From assembly GCF_001427865.1 (NCBI RefSeq), contig NZ_LMHH01000001.1:372001-436000 (forward strand): 64,000 nt of DNA, read 5' to 3'. Source of the stretch: Altererythrobacter sp. Root672. Its GTDB lineage: Bacteria > Pseudomonadota > Alphaproteobacteria > Sphingomonadales > Sphingomonadaceae. The notes beneath the pieces were generated by a model. It ran no database searches and had not been told where the DNA came from. It worked only from the letters and a program-made list of their open reading frames with translations. The translations under genes were made by a program, and so were the position numbers. Numbering within the stretch: position 1 is the stretch's first letter; every line of letters starts with the position of its first letter. Positions 57,580-64,000 of the stretch are shown one piece after another.

Positions 57580-58262
57580 CCGACAAACCCAAGATCGCCG
57601 TCGACATCTGGTCCGATGTCATGTGTCCCTGGTGCGCGATCGGCTACACGCAATTCGCCAAATCGGTTAGTGAAGTGGCTGGAGAGATCGACGTCGCCAT
57701 TCGCTGGATGCCGTTCGAACTCAATCCTGATGCGCCCGTGGAAGGGAAGGACCAGGCCCGGCACTTGGCGGAAGTCTACAGCCGCACGCCGGAAGAGATT
57801 GCCGCCATGCGCAGCCAGATGCAGGAGACCGCTGAGCGTGCGGGTTTCCCCATGGCCTACACCGGCGAGGGTGACGCGCCGCCGCAGATGATCTGGAACA
57901 CCTTCGAGGCGCACAAGCTGCTGCGCTGGGCGCTGGCGGACCAGGGAACTGAGGCGCAGACCCGGCTTGAGGTGGCCCTATTCAAGGCGCATTTTCAGCA
58001 GCGCCGCAACGTGAGTGACCGGGAGGTCCTGCTCGACATCGCCGCGGCTGAGGGCTTCGATCGGGCCAAAGCTGCTGCCGCGCTGGATGATGAGGCGCTC
58101 GGCATTGCCACGCGCTACGAAGAAGAGCGTGGGCGGCAGGCGGGGATCAACTCGGTTCCGAGCTTTGTCGTCAACGGCAAGTACCTGATCCTCGGCGCGC
58201 GCGAGCAGGCGGACTTTTCCAAGATGCTGCGGCAGGTGGCGGGGTTGGTGCAGGCTGCTTAG
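57576..58262 (+). CDS. DsbA-family oxidoreductase (FrnE-like)
   Basis: The 228-residue product lacks a signal peptide and has the CPWC motif (VDIWSDVMCPWCAIG, Cys18 and Cys21), the mark of the cytoplasmic FrnE branch of the DsbA family. The helical insert contains MIWNTFEAHKLLRWA, and the cis-Pro region is INSVPSFVVNGKYLI. Relatives act as disulfide isomerases or 2-hydroxychromene isomerase-like enzymes. It is the third gene of the coupled unit that begins at 55400. Confidence 0.9.
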   Translation: MTDKPKIAVDIWSDVMCPWCAIGYTQFAKSVSEVAGEIDVAIRWMPFELNPDAPVEGKDQARHLAEVYSRTPEEIAAMRSQMQETAERAGFPMAYTGEGDAPPQMIWNTFEAHKLLRWALADQGTEAQTRLEVALFKAHFQQRRNVSDREVLLDIAAAEGFDRAKAAAALDDEALGIATRYEEERGRQAGINSVPSFVVNGKYLILGAREQADFSKMLRQVAGLVQAA

Positions 58263-58265
58263 CGC

Positions 58266-58294
58266 TTGACTTAAATAACCAGATCGGTTATATG
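58266..58294 (+). promoter_or_regulatory. Orphan sigma-70 promoter with embedded operator-like dyad
   Basis: TTGACT (58266-58271) and TATATG (58289-58294) are separated by exactly 17 bases. The spacer contains ATAACC-N5-GGTTAT (58275-58291), a perfect dyad of the size bound by TetR-family repressors. No gene on the plus strand follows before the repeat at 58596, and the next gene is on the other strand. The region 58295-58595 shows no convincing coding frame. Confidence 0.6.
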
Positions 58295-58595
58295 CTCCGC
58301 CGTCAGTTGACACCTGACAAGCGACGGGTGCGGGGGCGGTAGCGCTTCGCTTTCACTCCCGCAGCTAAGGCCGGCGCCCTTCGACATCGTCAGAGGGTGT
58401 CCGTAGGATACGAGGATGACAACCACTGGCGGGACCTGCGAGTTTTGGTCGCAGCCCTCGCCGCCGTTCGCATTCCATGCTCGCGCAAGGCAATCCTGTG
58501 ACGCCCAGGACGCGCCGGCCTTTGCCCGTCCGCGACATTTCCTTCTGGCGTTAGGCCCGCATTCGCCAGCGGGTGTTTTTGCATGTCTGGAGTTC

Positions 58596-58745
58596 AAGAT
58601 CCTCCCCAGCATGGGGAGGGGGACCATGCGCAGCATGGTGGAGGGGCAGGTTCGGCTCAACGCTCCCTCGAAAGCTCAGAGCAACCCGAGGGTGCCCCTC
58701 CACCAACCTTCGGTTGGTCCCCCTCCCCGGGCCGGGGAGGACTTT
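58596..58745. repeat. Large REP-like inverted repeat
   Basis: Two arms of about 53 bases, 58596-58648 and 58693-58745, are near-complements: CCTCCCC-containing ends, GGGAGGGGGACCA, and GGTGGAGGGGCA. Each arm itself contains short palindromes (CCTCCCC-N-GGGGAGG, ACCAACCTTCGGTTGGT). The 44-base centre is unrelated. The right arm extends two bases into the stop codon of hxlR. It is the type of multi-copy intergenic element common in sphingomonads. Confidence 0.85.
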
Positions 58746-59157
58746 AGCCCGACAGCACCGCAGGCCCACCAAGCGTTCGGTCTTCGGCATCGAACTGTTC
58801 CTGGCAGAGCAAGACTTGCTCGACATGCTGTTCGGACCACTGGCGCAGTTGATCGACAATCTGGCCCAGCGATTGGCCGAGCGGGGTCAGGGAATAATCG
58901 ACCCGTGGCGGCACGCTCGGAAACACCTCCCGATGAACCAGGCCGTCGCGTTCGAGGGCGCGCAGGGTTTGCGTCAACATCTTCTGCGAGATGCCCTCGA
59001 TATCGCGCCGCAGTTCGCCGGACCGGCGGCCCCGTTCGAGCAGGCACCCCACGATCAGTACCGCCCATTTGTCGGAGATGCAGTTGAGCACCTGCCTTGT
59101 CGGGCAAGTCGCTTGATAGACGTTCCAGCGAACGTTTTGCAGATCGGCCTTCGTCAC
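58744..59157 (-). CDS. HxlR-family transcriptional regulator
   Basis: The 137-residue product has the HxlR winged-helix pattern: CPTRQVLNCISDKWAVLIVGCLLERGRRSGELRRDIEGISQKMLTQTLRALERDGLVHREVFPSVPPRVDYSLTPLGQSL. The Cys18 before P-T-R matches the position of the redox-active cysteine in some characterised members, which may make it an oxidative or electrophile sensor; this is inference. It is divergent from the NTF2-like gene, sharing a palindrome at 59172-59187, and its stop lies in the repeat element. Confidence 0.92.
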   Translation of the reverse strand: MTKADLQNVRWNVYQATCPTRQVLNCISDKWAVLIVGCLLERGRRSGELRRDIEGISQKMLTQTLRALERDGLVHREVFPSVPPRVDYSLTPLGQSLGQIVDQLRQWSEQHVEQVLLCQEQFDAEDRTLGGPAVLSG

Positions 59158-59171
59158 TTTCAGGTCCCTAA

Positions 59172-59187
59172 GGCACCACTTGGTGCC
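59172..59187. promoter_or_regulatory. Candidate operator between hxlR and the NTF2-like gene
   Basis: GGCACCA-CT-TGGTGCC is a perfect 7+7 dyad with a two-base centre, 15 bases upstream of hxlR and 74 bases before the divergent gene. HxlR proteins typically bind palindromes next to their own gene, so this is a good candidate for its binding site. Confidence 0.55.
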
Positions 59188-59260
59188 GTCTTGTGAGCCT
59201 TGGTTGCCGAAATTACCTCAGAACCTGTGCTTGAAACTATCAAAATACAGGACCTATGAA

Positions 59261-59659
59261 ATGAGTAATGAAAACATCAAGATCGTTCGCAATTACTTCG
59301 ACGCAATCGCCAGCGGTGATCTGGCGAAACTCCCCGAACTGCTGAGCGAAACGCTGGTTTGGCACCAGCCAGGTTCCAGCGATCTTTCCGGCACCTACAA
59401 CAGCCGCGATGCCGTGTTCGGACTGCTCGGCAAATTCATGGAACGCAGCCAAGGCACGTTCAAGTTCGACAGCATTGGCAACATTCTCGGTAACGGCAAT
59501 CATGTGGCCGTAACGCTGCAGTTCTCGGCCACGGCCGCCGGAAAGGCCATGTCAATGGCAGGCATCGACGTGTTGCGTATCGAGAACGGCAAGATCCAGG
59601 AAGTCTGGTTGTTCTCCGACGATCAGGCCGCCGAGGACGCGTTCTGGTCTGTCGGCTAA
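59261..59659 (+). CDS. NTF2-like / SnoaL-like protein
   Basis: The 132-residue product has the NTF2 fold pattern IKIVRNYFDAIASGDLAKLPELLSETLVWHQPG, a central GNILGNGNHVAVTLQFSATAAGKAM and a final GIDVLRIENGKIQEVWLFSDD, as in SnoaL/ketosteroid-isomerase-like proteins. The frame is open to 59180, but ATG 59261 starts the fold. It is divergent from the hxlR gene and probably controlled by that regulator. The substrate is unknown. Confidence 0.86.
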   Translation: MSNENIKIVRNYFDAIASGDLAKLPELLSETLVWHQPGSSDLSGTYNSRDAVFGLLGKFMERSQGTFKFDSIGNILGNGNHVAVTLQFSATAAGKAMSMAGIDVLRIENGKIQEVWLFSDDQAAEDAFWSVG

Positions 59660-59700
59660 CGAGCACGCCTCCGATCTGACGATTGCCGCCAAAATCGCCG

Positions 59701-61518
59701 TCAGGCTGCCCGGATATAGCCGAGAAAATCGTCGACCTGCCCGCGCAGCACTTCGGCCTGGCGATGGAGGTCGCTCGCGGCATCGAGCACTTGCGCTGAT
59801 GCCGCTCCGGTCGAGTCCGCCGTCTCGCTGACCTGGCCCATGTTGTAGCCGACCTGGTCCGCGCCGTTCGCGGCGCGGGCGAGATTGTTGGCCAGTTCCT
59901 TGCTCGCCATCATCTGCTCGTCGACCGATTGCGCGATTGCCACGGCGCTGCCCTCGAGCATGTGAACCTGTTCGGCGATCTGACGCAGCGCGGCGATGCT
60001 TTCGCCGGTCGCGTTCTGGATCGCCTGGATGCGGTCCGCCACGTCGCCAGTCGCATCGCTGGTTTGTCGGGCGAGAGCTTTCACCTCGCCCGCCACCACC
60101 GCAAAGCCGCGCCCGGCCTCGCCGCTGCGTGCTGCTTCGATCGAGGCGTTGAGGGCGAGGAGCGAGGTTCGCTGGGCGATCCCGTCGATCATGCCAACGA
60201 TGGTCTCGATCTCGCTCGTAGAGGTCGCCAAGGCGGCGATGATCGCGTCCGCGCCCTGGACGATCCGCCGCGCGTCCTGCGCCCTTTCGGCGGAACTGGC
60301 CGCCTGCTGGCTGATCTCGCCGATCGACGCCGCGAACTGGTCGCTCACCGCGGCCGCGGCCGTCATGCTGCCGGTCGACTGCTGGATCGAGCGGGAAACG
60401 TCCCCGGTAACTTGCGCCGCCTGGTTGGCCGTGGCGACCATCGAGCTGGCGGTCAATTCCAGTTGCTGCGAAGCCGTGGCGACCCCGCTAACGACGTCTC
60501 CGACCGTATGTTCGAACTGCGAAGCGACCTCGTGCATCAGCCGAACCCTGCGATCGCGTTCGACTTCCTGCCGCACCAGCTCCTCGCGTGCGGATTGAGC
60601 AGCCTCTTCCTGCAAGGCGGCCAGGTCCTGCGCACTCTTGCGGAACACGGCGAGAGCGCGGGCCATTTCGCCGATCTCGTCTTCGCGCGCGGTGCCGGGC
60701 ACGGCCACGCTGCGGTCGCCCTTGGCCAGTGCGCTCATGGCGCCGGTGATCTCGCGGATCGAGTGCGAGGTCGTTCGGGTGACGAAGCGAGCGCCCGCCA
60801 CCGTGATCGCGATGCCGACGACCAGAAGCGCGACTACGGCGATGGCCAATTGCCAGCCCAGGCTGGAAACATCAGCCGCCGTGGTCTCCGAAGCTCCGGC
60901 CAGCCGTTTTTCGACTGGGCGTGCCTGCTCGGCCAGTTGTTCGCCGCTGACGTCGATGGCCTTGGCGAGGGCATTGCCACTTGCCGAAGGACCATAGCGG
61001 CTGACCGAATTCTTCAGCGCGCCGAGTTCGTTTTCGAAGCCATCGACCTGGTAGCGAAGCCACTCCATCGCCTCGACCGCCTGGCCATCGGTATTGAGCG
61101 ACCTCTCGCGCGCCAGCTCCAGACGTTCCTTGGCCCGTGCCAGGGTTTGGCGAGCGCGCTCGATCTCGCCGGGCTCGCCCGTCGCGGCGTAGCGCGATGC
61201 GTAGTAGCGGCTGTCGGCGATGCTCGAGGTCAGTTCGGCTGAGGCAAGGGCCGCTTCGTTCAGGACGCGTGCCCGCCCGGTGCTGGCAGCAAGGACAAAC
61301 ATGGCCAGGCCGACAATCAGGCCAAGGATCACCAGCAGCGCGGTCATGCCCGCCGCGGCCAACCCGATACGGGCCGCGAGCGACTTGCGTGCATCGCGCC
61401 AAGGCCGTGCCAGGCGATCCTTCAACGTGGCGAGCAGGGCATCTCGTGGGGAGAGCACGACTACGCCGTGCAGGCGCGTAGATGCGGCGCCCGTCTGCGC
61501 CGGAACCATCTCGCTCAT
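59701..61518 (-). CDS. Methyl-accepting chemotaxis protein
   Basis: The 605-residue product has a first membrane helix near residues 40-70 ([23 protein letters not shown]). A periplasmic or membrane-proximal helical domain follows, then a second helix ([19 protein letters not shown]) and a HAMP domain. The signalling hairpin is [40 protein letters not shown], the invariant MCP tip. Two adjacent ATG codons exist; 61518 is better spaced from GGGGG. No che genes are in the window. A CCGATA motif on the minus strand near 61548 hints at a FliA-type promoter, but its -35 spacing is poor. Confidence 0.93.
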   Translation of the reverse strand: MSEMVPAQTGAASTRLHGVVVLSPRDALLATLKDRLARPWRDARKSLAARIGLAAAGMTALLVILGLIVGLAMFVLAASTGRARVLNEAALASAELTSSIADSRYYASRYAATGEPGEIERARQTLARAKERLELARERSLNTDGQAVEAMEWLRYQVDGFENELGALKNSVSRYGPSASGNALAKAIDVSGEQLAEQARPVEKRLAGASETTAADVSSLGWQLAIAVVALLVVGIAITVAGARFVTRTTSHSIREITGAMSALAKGDRSVAVPGTAREDEIGEMARALAVFRKSAQDLAALQEEAAQSAREELVRQEVERDRRVRLMHEVASQFEHTVGDVVSGVATASQQLELTASSMVATANQAAQVTGDVSRSIQQSTGSMTAAAAVSDQFAASIGEISQQAASSAERAQDARRIVQGADAIIAALATSTSEIETIVGMIDGIAQRTSLLALNASIEAARSGEAGRGFAVVAGEVKALARQTSDATGDVADRIQAIQNATGESIAALRQIAEQVHMLEGSAVAIAQSVDEQMMASKELANNLARAANGADQVGYNMGQVSETADSTGAASAQVLDAASDLHRQAEVLRGQVDDFLGYIRAA

Positions 61519-61614
61519 CATTGACCCCCGGCGTTTGCGTCCCGTAACTATCGGTCGCGCTGGCAGAGGATTGTTACAGGCCCGTGGCAAATGGTTGCGC
61601 GGAAATTAACCTCT

Positions 61615-62007
61615 TCAGGCCAGCCCCAGTTTGCTCAGCTCGCGCACCAACCGGCCGGGCATCGCATCGCTGGCGATTTCGCCCTCGGCCAGATCTTCGG
61701 GCGCGTTCTTTTCTTCGAGGTAACGCCAGCCCTGGTGCGCGCGCTTGGCGCGGGGGTGGACCAGGATCAGCTTCGGGGCGAGGCGGATGGTCCAGCGCGC
61801 GTCGGGGCGCTGCTCGAAGCCGAGGATCTCGCTGCGGGCGACGATGGCGTGCTCGATGATCCAGTAGAGCGAGCCGCCGATCATCTCTTCATGCCGCTTG
61901 GGCAGGTAGCGCGTGGTCATCAGCGCTTCGGGCCCGGCTTCGACCCATTGCCGGAGGTTCTCGATGCTGCCCGAGCGATAGGCGATCTTGGTCATGCTCA
62001 GCGGCAT
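61615..62007 (-). CDS. DUF1489 family protein
   Basis: The 130-residue product matches DUF1489: TKIAYRSGSIENLRQWVEAG, TTRYLPKRHEEMIGGSLYWIIEHAIVARSEILGFEQRPDARWTIRLAPKLILVHPRAKRAHQGWRYL. The family is conserved in alphaproteobacteria and functionally unknown. It begins six bases after the mgtE stop, so it is probably cotranscribed with it. Confidence 0.87.
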   Translation of the reverse strand: MPLSMTKIAYRSGSIENLRQWVEAGPEALMTTRYLPKRHEEMIGGSLYWIIEHAIVARSEILGFEQRPDARWTIRLAPKLILVHPRAKRAHQGWRYLEEKNAPEDLAEGEIASDAMPGRLVRELSKLGLA

Positions 62008-62013
62008 GGCAAA

Positions 62014-63459
62014 TCAGCCGACCAGCCCGGTCGCTACCGCCAGGCCGAGGAAGACGAGGAAGCCCATCGAATCCGTCGTCATGGTCACGAAGATGGAGGA
62101 GGCAATGGCCGGGTCGGCGCGGAAGCGCTCGATGGTCAGCGGTACGACCACGCCGGCCATCCCGGCGATGAGAATGTTGGCCATCATGGCCAGGCCGATC
62201 ACCAGGCCGAGGTGCCAGGCGATCCCAGCCGGGAGCCCAAGGCTCCAGTCGGCGAAGAGAATGCTGACCGCCGTGCCGGTCACGAGGGCAAGGCTGACCC
62301 CGTTGAGCAGAGCTATCGAAAGCTCGCGCCTCACCGCGCGCCAGCTGTTGCTGGAAGTTAGCTGGTTGGTCGCCAGCGCGCGCACTGTCACGGCCAGGGT
62401 CTGCGTCCCGGCGTTGCCGCCGATCCCGGCGACGATCGGCATCAGCACGGCGAGCGTGATGAGTTGCGCGAGGACTCCCTCGAAGCGGTAGATCACGAAC
62501 GAAGCGAGCGAGGCGGTGATGAGATTCGCCATCAGCCAGCGCACGCGCGCCAGATAGGATTCGCGGATCGGCTCGTTGATGTCGCCTTCGCCCGCGCCGG
62601 ACAGAAGCATGACGTCCTCGTCGGCTTCTTCCTGAATGATGTGCACCACGTCATCGACGGTGATCTGGCCGACCAGCCGGCCGTCCTCGTCCACCACGGC
62701 GGCGCTGATCAGGGCGTACTTCTGGAACCGTAGCGCGACTTCTTCCTGATCCATCGTCACTGGGATCAGCGTCTGGTCGCGCTTCATCACGTCGGCCAAC
62801 GGAATCTGCCGCGGCGTGCGCAGGATCCAGCTGAGTTGGCAGGTGCCGACCGGCTTGTGGGTGTGGTCGACGATGAAGACTTCCCAGAATTCGGTGGGCA
62901 GCTCTTCATGCTCGCGCAAGTAATCGATCAGGTCGCCGACGGTGAGGTGCTCGGGCACCGCCACCAGCTCGCGCTGCATCAGGCGGCCGGCGGACTCTTC
63001 CGGATAGGACAGCGCGCTTTCGATCGCCGCGCGGTCTTCCGGCTCCATCTCGGCGAGAATGGCGCGCTGATCTTCGGGCTCGAGGTCCTCGATCAGCTGG
63101 ACGGCGTCATCGGTGTCGAGCTGTTCGGCGATCTCGGCGACGGCAGCGGCGGGCAGCGCCTCCATCATGTCGTCGCGGACGTAATCGTTGAGCTCGGCGA
63201 TGACTTCGCCGGTCAGGAGGTCGGTGATCGCGGCGGCAAGGCGGCGGCGCTGGTCGCGTTCGAGCAGTTCGAACAAGTCGGCGATGTCGGCCGGGTGGAG
63301 CGGCTCCACCAGTTCGTAAGCGCGGCCCTCGTCACCCTGGTCGAGCGCGTCGATGACATTGTTGACGAACTGGGGCTTCAACCGGTTCTCTTCATCGAGC
63401 TCGGCACCGTCATCGCGCGGTGCCTCCTGTTCAAGCTCGGTGAGATCGTGTTCGGCCAT
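62014..63459 (-). CDS. mgtE: Magnesium transporter MgtE
   Basis: MgtE is a magnesium channel gated by its cytoplasmic domains. The 481-residue product has the MgtE N domain (about 30-155), tandem CBS domains (about 160-285, GQITVDDVVHIIQEEADEDVM) and five membrane helices. These contain the pore motif PIVAGIGGNAGTQTLAVTVRALA and the magnesium-binding Asp in DPAIASSIFVTMTTD. Intracellular magnesium closes the channel in the family. It starts 98 bases from the divergent cyclophilin gene. Confidence 0.95.
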   Translation of the reverse strand: MAEHDLTELEQEAPRDDGAELDEENRLKPQFVNNVIDALDQGDEGRAYELVEPLHPADIADLFELLERDQRRRLAAAITDLLTGEVIAELNDYVRDDMMEALPAAAVAEIAEQLDTDDAVQLIEDLEPEDQRAILAEMEPEDRAAIESALSYPEESAGRLMQRELVAVPEHLTVGDLIDYLREHEELPTEFWEVFIVDHTHKPVGTCQLSWILRTPRQIPLADVMKRDQTLIPVTMDQEEVALRFQKYALISAAVVDEDGRLVGQITVDDVVHIIQEEADEDVMLLSGAGEGDINEPIRESYLARVRWLMANLITASLASFVIYRFEGVLAQLITLAVLMPIVAGIGGNAGTQTLAVTVRALATNQLTSSNSWRAVRRELSIALLNGVSLALVTGTAVSILFADWSLGLPAGIAWHLGLVIGLAMMANILIAGMAGVVVPLTIERFRADPAIASSIFVTMTTDSMGFLVFLGLAVATGLVG

Positions 63460-63557
63460 GATTCGGCCCTATTCTCGTAGGGCGCAAAAGCAAAGCGGGC
63501 GGGTGACATCCTTGGCTATAAGACTATATCCCGCCCACAACTTTCAGGAGATACCCA

Positions 63558-64000
63558 ATGGCGGACGAAAAGCTGACCTTCACCCTCGATACGGGCGATG
63601 GAGAGGCCAGAGATGTGGTGATCAAGCTGCGGTCGGACCTCGCGCCCGGCCATGTCGAGCGCATCACCGAGCTCGCGAAGGAAGGCTTTTACGACGGCGT
63701 GGTGTTCCACCGCGTGATCCCGGGCTTCATGGCCCAGGGCGGCGACCCGACCGGCACCGGCATGGGCGGTTCCGACCGGCCCGACATCAAGGCCGAATTC
63801 AACTCGGAGCCGCACGTGCGTGGCACTTGCTCGATGGCCCGCACCCAGGTGCCCGATAGCGCCAACAGCCAGTTCTTCATCTGCTTCGACGACGCTCGCT
63901 TCCTCGACAAGCAGTACACCGTATGGGGCCAGGTCGAGAGCGGCATGGAACACATCGACGCGCTGCCCAAGGGCGAACCGCCGCGGCAGCCGGGCAAGAT
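63558..64000 (+). CDS. Peptidyl-prolyl cis-trans isomerase, cyclophilin type (3' end outside window)
   Basis: About 147 residues are present, lacking only the last few of a single-domain cyclophilin. The sequence has GFYDGVVFHRVIPGFMAQGGDPTGTGMGGS (catalytic Arg and the F-H-R-V-I motif), CSMARTQVPDSANSQFFICFDD and VWGQVESGMEHID. There is no signal peptide, so this is a cytoplasmic PpiB-type enzyme. AGGAG lies seven bases before ATG 63558. Assignment is secure; only the C-terminus is unseen. Confidence 0.92.
   Translation, partial: MADEKLTFTLDTGDGEARDVVIKLRSDLAPGHVERITELAKEGFYDGVVFHRVIPGFMAQGGDPTGTGMGGSDRPDIKAEFNSEPHVRGTCSMARTQVPDSANSQFFICFDDARFLDKQYTVWGQVESGMEHIDALPKGEPPRQPGK

Noticed and set aside
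61540-61575. CCGATA motif as a FliA promoter for the chemoreceptor gene
   Set aside because: The nearest -35-like TAAC is about 17 bases away instead of 15 and the match is partial.
1-64000. CRISPR arrays, tRNA or rRNA genes, prophage, integrases, transposases or known defence systems
   Set aside because: No regularly spaced repeats, cloverleaf-like sequences or relevant protein families were found; the repeats present are short intergenic inverted repeats.

Overview
The window reads as a chromosomal segment from a GC-rich alphaproteobacterium, most likely a member of the Sphingomonadales. The reasons are the flagellar gene set with a FlbD-type sigma-54 activator, plant-type GshA, many DUF families common in sphingomonads (DUF1254/DUF1214, DUF1489, DUF721), TonB-C-like secreted proteins and characteristic intergenic repeats. 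The genus cannot be fixed from this sequence alone. No rRNA, tRNA, CRISPR array, integrase or transposase was seen.

Bases 1-25471 are a flagellar locus. A leftward unit encodes activator-fliE-fliF-fliG-fliH-fliI (fliI runs off the left edge). A rightward flagellin gene has its own sigma-54 promoter, a second sigma-28-like promoter and a terminator. Two DUF1254/DUF1214 paralogues sit between fliC and the next flagellar unit. A long leftward operon flgBCDEFGHIJKL-motAB starts from a near-perfect sigma-54 promoter at 19152-19167. A rightward series encodes a MotA/ExbB-like plus short MotB/ExbD-like pair, then flgA, flgM, flgN, a lytic transglycosylase, flhA and fliA. Many neighbours overlap by four bases, suggesting translational coupling. 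Missing from the window, and presumably outside it, are fliK, fliL-fliR, flhB, fliD and fliS.

Bases 25481-41462 are mostly housekeeping genes: RarD transporter, a glycine-zipper protein, a lipoprotein, AstD, SelO, an alpha/beta hydrolase coupled to a GT-B glycosyltransferase, YfgM-BamB, an isoprenylcysteine-methyltransferase-like membrane protein, UbiA, an AlkD-type repair protein, RsmE, GshA, PPK2 and a small monooxygenase.

Bases 41463-50041 hold SoxR with its palindromic operator, a VOC protein, a nested inverted-repeat element, a 44-residue ORF, and the leftward group dciA-like, two DsbA-like proteins and smc, divergent from mutY.

Bases 50042-55399 are the most accessory-looking part: secreted proteins of unknown function, a TonB-C-like protein, a GGDEF protein, and several copies of a short dispersed intergenic repeat. 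From 55400 the order is a serine hydrolase, NudC and a FrnE/DsbA protein in one coupled unit, an apparently orphan promoter-operator, a large REP-like inverted repeat, a HxlR regulator divergent from an NTF2-like protein, a chemoreceptor, DUF1489, MgtE, and the start of a cyclophilin gene.

I found no complete previously undescribed system. The best candidates for follow-up are the ExbB/ExbD-like motor pair inside the flagellar locus, the truncated FlgD with short FlgE, and the orphan promoter-operator.
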